Of a stretch of 10,142 nt of DNA, positions 1-5,904 are shown in pieces. Position numbers and translations under genes: made by a program. The notes beneath the pieces were generated by a model, which saw only the letters and a list, made by a program, of their open reading frames with translations, ran no database searches and was not told the DNA's origin. Position 1 is the stretch's first letter. Every line of letters begins with the position of its first letter. Source of the stretch: Planctomycetota bacterium (GTDB lineage: Bacteria; Planctomycetota; UBA1135; UBA2386); contig JAEUHU010000465.1 in assembly GCA_016793305.1 (NCBI GenBank), forward strand, positions 1-10,142. The letters are read 5' to 3'.

Positions 1-1698
1 GCCCGCCAGTTCGACCTGCGGCTCGCGCATGCGGCCGGCGCGTTCGTGCGCATGGGCCAGGAACGCGCGCAGCTCCGCTCGTTCGCCGGCGCGCGCGAAC
101 AGGTAGCGCACCAGTTCGGCCGGCGTCGTGCGGCCGAGCACGAGGCCATCGGCGGCGAACGCGAGCAGTTCGGCAGGGATCGGATCGATCGCGCCACACT
201 CGTCGAGATCGAGCCGGTCGAGCAACGTCGGCCGTGCCAGGATGCAGGCGAACAGGTCCAGCACCGAACGCTCGCGCGGTGCCAACGGTCGAGCGCCCGG
301 CACGCCGGGCACCGGGGCCGCGGGCCCGACCGGCGACGCGTCGGCGGAGGCCGCTCGGCGCGCCTGGGGCAGTTTCTGCAGCATGCGTTCGAGCGCCTGC
401 TGCGGCACCGCCAGGTGCTTCGCCATCTGCTCCTGCATCGCCGCCTTGCGCAACGGCTCTTCGACGCGCTGCAGCAGGCGGGCGCACTCGCCAGCAGCTT
501 CTTCGAGCCGGGCCGGTTGCGCGAAGTCGAGGCGGCGGCGCAGCAGTCGGAACCACACCACCAGCCAGTCCTCGGCCCCGTCGATCACGTCGGCGAAGCG
601 GGCGCGGCGGTCGGCGACCTGCTCGGGATCCTCGCCGGGCCGCGCGACGAGCACGTCGCCCGGGTCCTTCGCCGCGCCATCTGCATCGCTCATCATCGCG
701 ATGCGCACACTGAGCCGCGCGTTGGCGAGCTCCCGCACCGCGCGTTCGGCCGCCTGCACGCCGGCGCGGTCGCCGTCGAACATCAGCACCAGCCCGTCGG
801 ACGCGTAGCGCTCGACGGTGCGCGCATGCTCGGCGGTGAACGCGGTGCCGAGCGACGCCACCGCGCCCGGGAAGCCCGCGAGATGGCTGGCGATCACGTC
901 GGTGTAGCCCTCCATCACGACGAGGCGCTTCTGATGGGCCTGCTTGCTGCGGTAGAGGCCGTAGAGCACCTTGCCCTTGTGGAAGAACGGTGACTCGGGC
1001 GAGTTCAGGTACTTCGGCGGCTTGAAGTCGCCATCGGCCTCGGCGCTCGGTGTTCCGGGCACGATGCGGCCGCCGAACGCGACCACGCGACCACGCGCGT
1101 CCTCGATCGGGAACATCAGCCGATGCGCGAACTTCTCCCGCCCACCCTGCACGAGACCGGCGTGCTCGAGCACCTCGAACGGCAGCTTCTTGTCGCGGGC
1201 GTAGCGCGTGAGCGCACCCGGTGCAGGGTGGTAGCCGAGGCGCCACGGCTCGATCGCGTCGCCGAGGCCGCGCTGTTCGACGTAGTCGCGCGCGGCGCGC
1301 CCGGCTTCCTTCGCCAGCAGCGCCTTCTGGAAGAACCCGGCGACCTCGGCCAGCGCTTCGAACGGATCCGGTCCGCGGGCCTCGCGCGTGGCCCCCGACT
1401 TGAACACGCCGTCGAGCGAGATGCCGGCGGTGTCAGCCAGTTGCTCCATCGCTTCGCGGAACGTGAGGCCCTCGCGCTCCATCAGCCAGGTGAACACGTC
1501 GCCATACTTGCCGCATCCGTAGCAGCGGTAGTACTGCTCCTCGCGGTAGACCGTGAACGACGGCGAGCCCTCGGCATGGAACGGGCACAACGCCACCAGC
1601 AGCCGGCCGCGCGGGCGCAGCGGCACGTAGCTCTCGATCAAGGCGACCAGGTCGGTCGCTTCCTTGATGCGCAGCTTGGCGTCTTCGAATCGATCCAT
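1..1698 (-). CDS. dnaG: DNA primase DnaG (C-terminal end cut by window)
   Basis: Synthesises the RNA primers for replication together with the replicative helicase. Read on the minus strand from the ATG at 1698-1696, the frame is open to base 1, giving 566 residues without a stop; E. coli DnaG is 581, so only the end is missing. The N-terminal CHC2 zinc finger has C38, H41, C59 and C62 in the family spacing (CPFH, then CYGC). The polymerase core follows, with RLMFPIEDARGRVVAFGGR and PKYLNSPES. The TOPRIM centre shows EGYTD (E263, D267), SLGTAFT and DGDRAG (D308, D310), matching the metal-binding acids of E. coli primase. An in-frame stop at 1758-1756 and no other ATG fix the start. No Shine-Dalgarno is visible; the leader next to the ATG is a pyrimidine tract. 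It is divergent from the HEAT/VWA gene. Identification is secure; the C-terminal helicase-binding domain is only partly visible. Confidence 0.97.
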   Translation of the reverse strand, partial: MDRFEDAKLRIKEATDLVALIESYVPLRPRGRLLVALCPFHAEGSPSFTVYREEQYYRCYGCGKYGDVFTWLMEREGLTFREAMEQLADTAGISLDGVFKSGATREARGPDPFEALAEVAGFFQKALLAKEAGRAARDYVEQRGLGDAIEPWRLGYHPAPGALTRYARDKKLPFEVLEHAGLVQGGREKFAHRLMFPIEDARGRVVAFGGRIVPGTPSAEADGDFKPPKYLNSPESPFFHKGKVLYGLYRSKQAHQKRLVVMEGYTDVIASHLAGFPGAVASLGTAFTAEHARTVERYASDGLVLMFDGDRAGVQAAERAVRELANARLSVRIAMMSDADGAAKDPGDVLVARPGEDPEQVADRRARFADVIDGAEDWLVVWFRLLRRRLDFAQPARLEEAAGECARLLQRVEEPLRKAAMQEQMAKHLAVPQQALERMLQKLPQARRAASADASPVGPAAPVPGVPGARPLAPRERSVLDLFACILARPTLLDRLDLDECGAIDPIPAELLAFAADGLVLGRTTPAELVRYLFARAGERAELRAFLAHAHERAGRMREPQVELAG

Positions 1699-1700
1699 CC

Positions 1701-1737
1701 GGGGGGAAGCAGACGGGCAGGAAAGGGAAGCTGGGGG
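1701..1737 (+). other. Four G-tracts beside the dnaG start (possible G-quadruplex)
   Basis: The plus strand has runs of 6, 3, 3 and 5 guanines at 1701-1706, 1715-1717, 1725-1727 and 1733-1737, with loops of 8, 7 and 5 bases. One loop exceeds the usual limit of 7, so this is a borderline three-tier quadruplex pattern. It lies on the dnaG template strand, 2 bases upstream of its ATG. The dnaG leader is therefore C/T-rich with no purine ribosome-binding site. Whether a quadruplex forms, or matters, is not known. Confidence 0.3.
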
Positions 1738-1802
1738 CAGACGCGACCGAACGGCCTACCGCGCGCCGGCTCGGAGAAGAGCCCGCGACACGGCCCCGGG
1801 AA

Positions 1803-1847
1803 GCACCCCCCAGGCCCACAAACCTAGCCCACCGCCCGAGGGGGTGC
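1803..1847. repeat. Inverted repeat, 8-bp arms, 29-base loop
   Basis: The arm gcaccccc at 1803-1810 is exactly complementary to gggggtgc at 1840-1847. It lies 105-150 bases upstream of the dnaG start codon. No T-tract follows on either strand, so it does not look like a classic terminator. An 8-bp match with a long loop can arise by chance in DNA this GC-rich. Confidence 0.25.
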
Positions 1848-1884
1848 GGCGGAGGCTGGATGTGGCAGGAGACCGCGACCGGGA

Positions 1885-1929
1885 CGGCACGGAACAGAGG
1901 TGGCGACTTCGCCGTGCCTGCTCGTGCCG
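1885..1929. other. Mutually exclusive hairpins (possible structured leader)
   Basis: The segment cggcacg (1885-1891) pairs perfectly with cgtgccg (1923-1929). The overlapping ggcacgg (1886-1892) pairs equally well with ccgtgcc (1912-1918), so only one of the two can form. The first fold leaves room for a small inner stem ggcg/cgcc (1902-1905 with 1910-1913) around an ACTT tetraloop. The site is about 190-230 bases from dnaG and 280-325 bases from the HEAT/VWA ATG. Its role, and which strand would be transcribed, are unknown. Confidence 0.25.
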
Positions 1930-1935
1930 AGGTTG

Positions 1936-1981
1936 ACCGAACGACCGTGCGATCGGCGGTTCACGAACCGACGACCGGTGC
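1936..1981. repeat. Imperfect 15-bp direct repeat with an embedded palindrome
   Basis: The copies accgaacgaccgtgc (1936-1950) and accgacgaccggtgc (1967-1981) differ by one inserted and one deleted base and start 31 bp apart, close to three helical turns. The palindrome cggttc-ac-gaaccg (1957-1970) overlaps the second copy. This geometry would suit a dimeric regulator, but no known operator was recognised and the motif has only two copies. Confidence 0.25.
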
Positions 1982-2000
1982 CCCAACTGCGTTGCCCTGA

Positions 2001-2040
2001 GCTTTGGCGACCGGCCCGATGCACAGGCGCGACCCAAAGC
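2001..2040. repeat. Inverted repeat gctttgg/ccaaagc
   Basis: A 7-bp perfect inverted repeat, 2001-2007 with 2034-2040, encloses 26 bases. The arms contain a TTT/AAA core that stands out in this GC-rich spacer, which makes a random match slightly less likely than for an all-G/C stem. It could be the base stem of a leader RNA or a protein-binding site. There is no further support. Confidence 0.25.
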
Positions 2041-2192
2041 GGTCCGGAGTGGATGGTGGGATGGGATCCGGGGACGCTGCGAGTTGTGGAACCCAGGAGT
2101 GTAGCACGCCGTCGCTGCCGGTCAAGAGTCGGCGACGGGCGCCGCAGCCGCGCGGCGCAGAGGGCCGAGGTGGCGAAGGACTCGGGTCGGCC

Positions 2193-2198
2193 TACCAT
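2193..2198 (+). promoter_or_regulatory. Candidate -10 element before the HEAT/VWA gene
   Basis: TACCAT keeps the TA....T frame of a -10 box and ends exactly 10 bases before the ATG at 2209, so transcription from it would give a nearly leaderless mRNA. No convincing -35 box and no Shine-Dalgarno are seen. The same 10-base spacing occurs before the nfu start. Six-base matches are common by chance, so this is tentative. Confidence 0.25.
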
Positions 2199-2208
2199 CG
2201 CCGCCCGC

Positions 2209-4290
2209 ATGCGGTTCCTCCTGACTTCGCTGATCGCCTTGCTGCTGCAGGCATCCCCCGCCTTGGCCCAGCGGCCGAAGACCGCCGCCGAAGCCCTCGA
2301 ACGCTTCGGCAAGGTTGCCGCCCAGCCCGAGGGCGAGCGGTTCCGCGCGTTGTCCGACCTCGGCGACTTCGCCGACGATCCGGTGACCGAACGGCTGCTC
2401 GCCGAGTTGCAGGCCGCCAAGAGTCCCGGCTACCGGCAGGCGGTGATCCGTGCGCTCGGCGAGCAGGCCCGGAACAACGCCGTGCCGGCCCTTCAGCGCG
2501 AACTGCAGGACGCCGGCAGCGTGCGCCTCGTCGAGACGATCGCTGCGGCGCTCGGCAAGCAGGGCGACTCGGGTGTACGCACCCTCGCGGAGGCCCTGGC
2601 CGCCGAGAAGCCGGGCAGCGCCCGCCTGAACGCACTGTGCGACGGCCTCGGCCGCACCGACAGCGCACTCGCGCGAGCGACCCTGCTGGCGGTGCTGCAG
2701 AAGGCCTCCGGCCGCGACCGACTGCCGCCGCTGCGCGGCCTCGCGAAGGCCCGCGGCGACGCCGACGTCGATGCGCAGCGGTTGCTGCTGGCCCGGGACA
2801 AGGACGCGCTGGTCGCGGCGACGGCCTTGCAGCAGCTCGGCGAACACGACCACCCCGAGGCCCCGGCCCTGGCGGTCGAGCTCAGCCGCAAGGGTGGCGC
2901 CAACGCCGGCAGCGACGTGCACACCGCGGTGATGCAGGGACTGCTGGCCAACCCGACCAAGGAGCACGCCGAAGCGCTGCTGGTCGCGACAGCACGCGCC
3001 GAGGATCCGTTCCGCCAAGCGCGCACCGCAGCCTGGCAGCGAGCCGTCGCCGCCCCGGGCTGCCTCGAGTGGTTCACGACCGCTGGCCTCGCGCGCAAGC
3101 CGTCGATCGAACGCGCGACCGCGGCCCGCGTGCTCGGCTTCGCGAGCGGCGACGCGCAGGCGACCGCGGCCGAAGCACTGGCCAAGGCCCTCGGCCAGAA
3201 GGAGCCCGACGCGGTCGCGGCGGCAGCCCAGGCACTCGCCGGGCTCGGCGCCGGGTTCGCCGACGAACCGCTGCAGAAGCTGCTGCAGGGCGGCGGCGAA
3301 GCGTTGCAGCCGATCGCACTCGGTGCGCTGCACCAGCTGCACGGCGCCGAGTCGACGTTCCAGGAGCAGCTGCTCGTCCATGCGACCGCCAAGGGGGCGC
3401 CGCTGCGCGCGGCCGCGCTGCAGTTGCTCGCGCAGGCGAAGGCCGCGAACGACGCGGCCGTGCAGGCCGCCGGCGACAATCTCGCCCACAAGGCCTGGCC
3501 GGTGCGCAGTGCCGCGATCGACCTGCTGCGCGCGCTGCGCCAGCCGGCCGGCGTGCCGCTGTTGTTCGAACGCCTCGAGCAGGAGCAGGGCCGCTTGCAG
3601 AAGGACGTGGTCGCAGCACTGCAGGACCTGACCGCACTGCAGTTCCCCACCACCGCCGCGTGGCGCGACTGGTGGCAGAAGGAGGGCCCGAGCTTCCGCG
3701 TGGTCGAATCCAAGGACCGCGACGGCAAGCGCGACCGCCGCCGGAGCGACCAGCCGGCCACGACCGCCAGCTACTGGAACCTGCCGGTGACCAGCGAGCG
3801 GGTGGTGTTCGTGGTCGACGGCAGCGGCAGCATGCTGCAGCCGTTCGGCACCGGCACGGGCACGCGGCTCGACGAAGCGAAGCGTCAGCTGGCGAACGTG
3901 CTGGCGGCGCTGCCGAACAAGGCGAAGGCGAACGTGGTGGTGTTCAGCTTCGACGCCAAGGCCTTCGCCCCGACGCTGCAGACGCTCGACGACAAGAAGA
4001 AGAAGGCCGCGACCACGTTCGCGCAGGCGCTCGAGGCGCGGGGCCCGACCAACGTGCACGCTGGCCTGCAGCTCGCGTTCGCCGATCCCGAGGTCGACAC
4101 GATCTACCTGCTGACCGACGGCCAGCCGAGCAGCGGCCCGGTGGTCGACCAGAACGCACTGCTGCGCGAAGTCGCCGCCTGGAACCTCGGTCGCGTGGTG
4201 CGCATCCACACCGTCGCGATCGGCGGCCGGAGCCGGTTCCTCGAGCAGCTCGCCGAGCAGAACGGCGGCGCCCACGCCGAAGCCCGCTGA
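2209..4290 (+). CDS. Secreted HEAT-repeat protein with C-terminal von Willebrand A domain
   Basis: A 693-residue exported protein of unknown specific role, probably a binding or scaffold protein of the periplasm or cell envelope. The signal peptide covers residues 1-20 (MRFLLTSLIALLL core, ALA cleavage before Gln21). Residues about 35-490 are alanine/leucine-rich paired helices in a HEAT/Armadillo-like array, ending at WRDWW (W485). A highly charged Lys/Arg/Asp linker lies near 503-515. The VWA domain (about 530-690) has a complete metal-ion-dependent adhesion site: DGSGS (D537, S539, S541), T614 in GPTN and D637 in TDG. The first possible ATG of the frame is at 1900, but the signal peptide begins at 2209 and the stretch between reads like noncoding sequence, so I use 2209. 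HEAT plus VWA in one exported chain is an arrangement I associate with Planctomycetota. The ligand is not predictable. The M32 gene follows after 108 bases. Confidence 0.9.
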   Translation: MRFLLTSLIALLLQASPALAQRPKTAAEALERFGKVAAQPEGERFRALSDLGDFADDPVTERLLAELQAAKSPGYRQAVIRALGEQARNNAVPALQRELQDAGSVRLVETIAAALGKQGDSGVRTLAEALAAEKPGSARLNALCDGLGRTDSALARATLLAVLQKASGRDRLPPLRGLAKARGDADVDAQRLLLARDKDALVAATALQQLGEHDHPEAPALAVELSRKGGANAGSDVHTAVMQGLLANPTKEHAEALLVATARAEDPFRQARTAAWQRAVAAPGCLEWFTTAGLARKPSIERATAARVLGFASGDAQATAAEALAKALGQKEPDAVAAAAQALAGLGAGFADEPLQKLLQGGGEALQPIALGALHQLHGAESTFQEQLLVHATAKGAPLRAAALQLLAQAKAANDAAVQAAGDNLAHKAWPVRSAAIDLLRALRQPAGVPLLFERLEQEQGRLQKDVVAALQDLTALQFPTTAAWRDWWQKEGPSFRVVESKDRDGKRDRRRSDQPATTASYWNLPVTSERVVFVVDGSGSMLQPFGTGTGTRLDEAKRQLANVLAALPNKAKANVVVFSFDAKAFAPTLQTLDDKKKKAATTFAQALEARGPTNVHAGLQLAFADPEVDTIYLLTDGQPSSGPVVDQNALLREVAAWNLGRVVRIHTVAIGGRSRFLEQLAEQNGGAHAEAR

Positions 4291-4398
4291 GCCGTGCACT
4301 GCGCCGCGTGCGCTCGGCCCAGCACCACCGCGACCGCACGCGCGGACGCCGGCCAGAGCCCGCTGTCGATCGCCACGTGGGGCCGGTAGCGTGCCGCC

Positions 4399-5898
4399 AT
4401 GACGACCGCCTACGAGTCGCTGCGCACGCACCTGCACAAGGCCCACCTGCTGGCCTCGACGTCGGCCCTGCTGGCGTGGGACCAGGAGACCTACCTGCCG
4501 AAGGGCGGTGGCGACGTGCGCGCCGAGCAGTTGGCGCTGCTCGCCGAGCTGCAGCACGAACGCGCCACCGATCCGCGCGTCGGCGACTGGCTCGCCCAGT
4601 GCGAAGCCGATGCGCGGCTGCAGCACGACCTGGACGCGCTCGCGAACGTGCGCGGCTGGCGGCGCGACTACGACCGGGCGACCAAGCTGCCGAGTGCGCT
4701 CGTGCAGGAACTCGCCGAGGTCGAGAGCAAGGCGCAGCAGGCGTGGGCGGTCGCGCGCGCGCGCGACGACTGGCGCAAGTTCCGGCCGTGGCTCGACCGC
4801 ATGCTGCACCTGCAGCAACAGAAGGCCGACTGCCTGAAGCGCCCGGGCCAGTCGCGCTGGGACGCGCTCGCCGACCTCTACGAGCCGGGCATGAACGCGG
4901 CGATGCTGCGCGAGCTGTTCGGGCCGCTGCGCACGGCGCTGGTGGCGCTGCGGCAGAAGCTCGCCGGCGGCACGCCGCCCGACGACGCCTTCCAACGCCA
5001 AGCGATCGCCGAGGCACAGCAGGAAGCCTTCGTGCGCACCGTGCTCACCGCGATGGGCTTCGAGGAGCGCTTCGGGCGGCTCGACCGCAGCGCGCACCCG
5101 TTCTGCACCAAGGTCGGCGCCGACGTGCGGCTGACCACGCGCTTCCATCCGGACAACGTGCTCGACGCGCTCGGCTCGACGATGCACGAAGGCGGCCACG
5201 GCCTCTACGAACAGGGCTTCGAGCCGGCCCACTTCGGCACGCCGCTCGCCGAAGCGGTGTCGCTCGGCATCCACGAGAGCCAGAGCCGGCTGTGGGAGAA
5301 CCACGTCGGCCGCAGTGCCGCGTTCTGGCGCTGGTGCTGGCCGATCGCGCAGCAACAGCTCGGCGGCGCCTGCACCGGGTTCACCGCCGAACAGGTGTTC
5401 CGCACCGCGAACCTGGTGCAGCCGAGCCTGATCCGCGTCGAAGCCGACGAAGCGACCTACGACCTGCACGTGATGGTGCGCTTCGAGCTCGAACAGGCGC
5501 TGATCGACGGCGAACTCGGCACCGGCGACCTGCCCCACCACTGGAACCTCCTCTACCGCGACCACCTCGGCATCGCCGTGCCCGACGACAAGAACGGCGT
5601 GCTGCAGGACGTGCACTGGTCGTGCGGCCTGTTCGGCTACTTCCCGACCTACACGCTCGGCAACCTCTACGCGGCGCAGTTCGCCGCCGCCGCCGACCGG
5701 GCCCTCGGTGGCCTGCCGGCCCTGCTCGAACGCGGCCAGTTCGCGACGCTGCGCGAATGGCTGCGCCGGCAGATCCATCGCCACGGCCGCCGCCACACGC
5801 CGGCCGAGCTGTGCCAGCTGGTCACCGGTGCGCCACTGTCGAGTGGCCCGTTCCTCGCATACCTCGAGCAGAAGCTGGGCACCGTCTACGGGCTGTAG
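4399..5898 (+). CDS. M32-family metallocarboxypeptidase (thermostable carboxypeptidase 1 type)
   Basis: A cytoplasmic metal-dependent carboxypeptidase that removes C-terminal residues from peptides. Its 499 residues are the normal M32 length and there is no signal peptide. The metal site is HEGGH (H263, E264, H267) with third ligand E293 in GIHESQSR, 30 residues after the first His, as in the Pyrococcus furiosus enzyme. Other family motifs are present: WDQET (27-31), HPF (233-235), DVRLT (242-246), TYDLH ending at H357, and FGYFPTYTLGN (412-422). The mostly helical N-terminus fits the lid over the active-site groove. An in-frame TAG at 4387-4389 rules out a longer N-terminus, so the ATG at 4399 is the start; no Shine-Dalgarno is visible. 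The GH2-type gene begins 6 bases after the stop, suggesting co-transcription. Catalytic and accessory motifs all look intact, so it should be active. Confidence 0.97.
   Translation: MTTAYESLRTHLHKAHLLASTSALLAWDQETYLPKGGGDVRAEQLALLAELQHERATDPRVGDWLAQCEADARLQHDLDALANVRGWRRDYDRATKLPSALVQELAEVESKAQQAWAVARARDDWRKFRPWLDRMLHLQQQKADCLKRPGQSRWDALADLYEPGMNAAMLRELFGPLRTALVALRQKLAGGTPPDDAFQRQAIAEAQQEAFVRTVLTAMGFEERFGRLDRSAHPFCTKVGADVRLTTRFHPDNVLDALGSTMHEGGHGLYEQGFEPAHFGTPLAEAVSLGIHESQSRLWENHVGRSAAFWRWCWPIAQQQLGGACTGFTAEQVFRTANLVQPSLIRVEADEATYDLHVMVRFELEQALIDGELGTGDLPHHWNLLYRDHLGIAVPDDKNGVLQDVHWSCGLFGYFPTYTLGNLYAAQFAAAADRALGGLPALLERGQFATLREWLRRQIHRHGRRHTPAELCQLVTGAPLSSGPFLAYLEQKLGTVYGL
4750..4765. repeat. 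16-bp perfect palindrome with a (CG)6 core
   Basis: Bases 4750-4765 read the same on both strands and contain an uninterrupted (CG)6 run at 4752-4763, a sequence type prone to left-handed Z-DNA. It falls inside the M32 gene, where it encodes Ala/Arg/Asp-rich helix (AVARARDD). Codon choice in GC-rich DNA explains it well enough; no function is claimed. Confidence 0.5.
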
Positions 5899-5904
5899 CG
5901 CAGC

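Larger units (their letters stand above)
1699..2208. other. Divergent intergenic region with inverted repeats and G-rich tracts
   Basis: This 510-base spacer separates the start codons of dnaG (left, minus) and the HEAT/VWA gene (right, plus) and should contain both promoters. Reading frames that cross it are arginine/proline/serine-rich and resemble no protein, so I call no gene. It holds G-rich tracts next to the dnaG start (1701-1737), an 8-bp inverted repeat (1803-1810 with 1840-1847), alternative hairpins at 1885-1929, an imperfect direct repeat (1936-1950 and 1967-1981) overlapping a small palindrome (1957-1970), a 7-bp inverted repeat (2001-2007 with 2034-2040), and a G-rich run at 2051-2073. 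I looked for RNase P, tmRNA, SRP RNA and common riboswitch consensus motifs and recognised none. A TTGACC at 1933-1938 resembles a -35 box but has no partner at normal spacing. Confidence 0.6.

Noticed and set aside
46..993. Plus-strand open frames over 46-1827
   Set aside because: They lie antisense to dnaG, whose zinc finger and TOPRIM motifs are unmistakable, and have shadow-like Arg/Ala/His composition.
1699..1745. Resemblance to SRP (4.5S) RNA: ggggggaagcag followed by a later gcag
   Set aside because: The conserved GGAAGG...AGCAGCC/AGCAGA loop order and the closing helix are absent.
1756..2037. A 93-residue minus-strand frame upstream of dnaG
   Set aside because: Low-complexity Arg/Ser/Pro composition, no ribosome-binding site and no recognisable motif.
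2084..2107. TTGTGG ... TAGCAC as a sigma-70 promoter for the VWA gene
   Set aside because: The spacing is only 12 bases and the -10 match is poor.
1900..2208. N-terminal extension of the HEAT/VWA gene from the ATG at 1900
   Set aside because: It would bury the signal peptide 103 residues inside the protein, and the extension is Arg/Pro-rich with no domain character.
4305..4342. Inverted repeat cgcgtgcg/cgcacgcg after the HEAT/VWA stop, as a terminator
   Set aside because: The 22-base loop and absence of a T-tract make it weak; such stems are common by chance here.
4294..4389. A GTG-started 31-codon frame between the VWA and M32 genes
   Set aside because: Short, no Shine-Dalgarno, no recognisable product; an open stretch of this length is expected by chance at this GC content.
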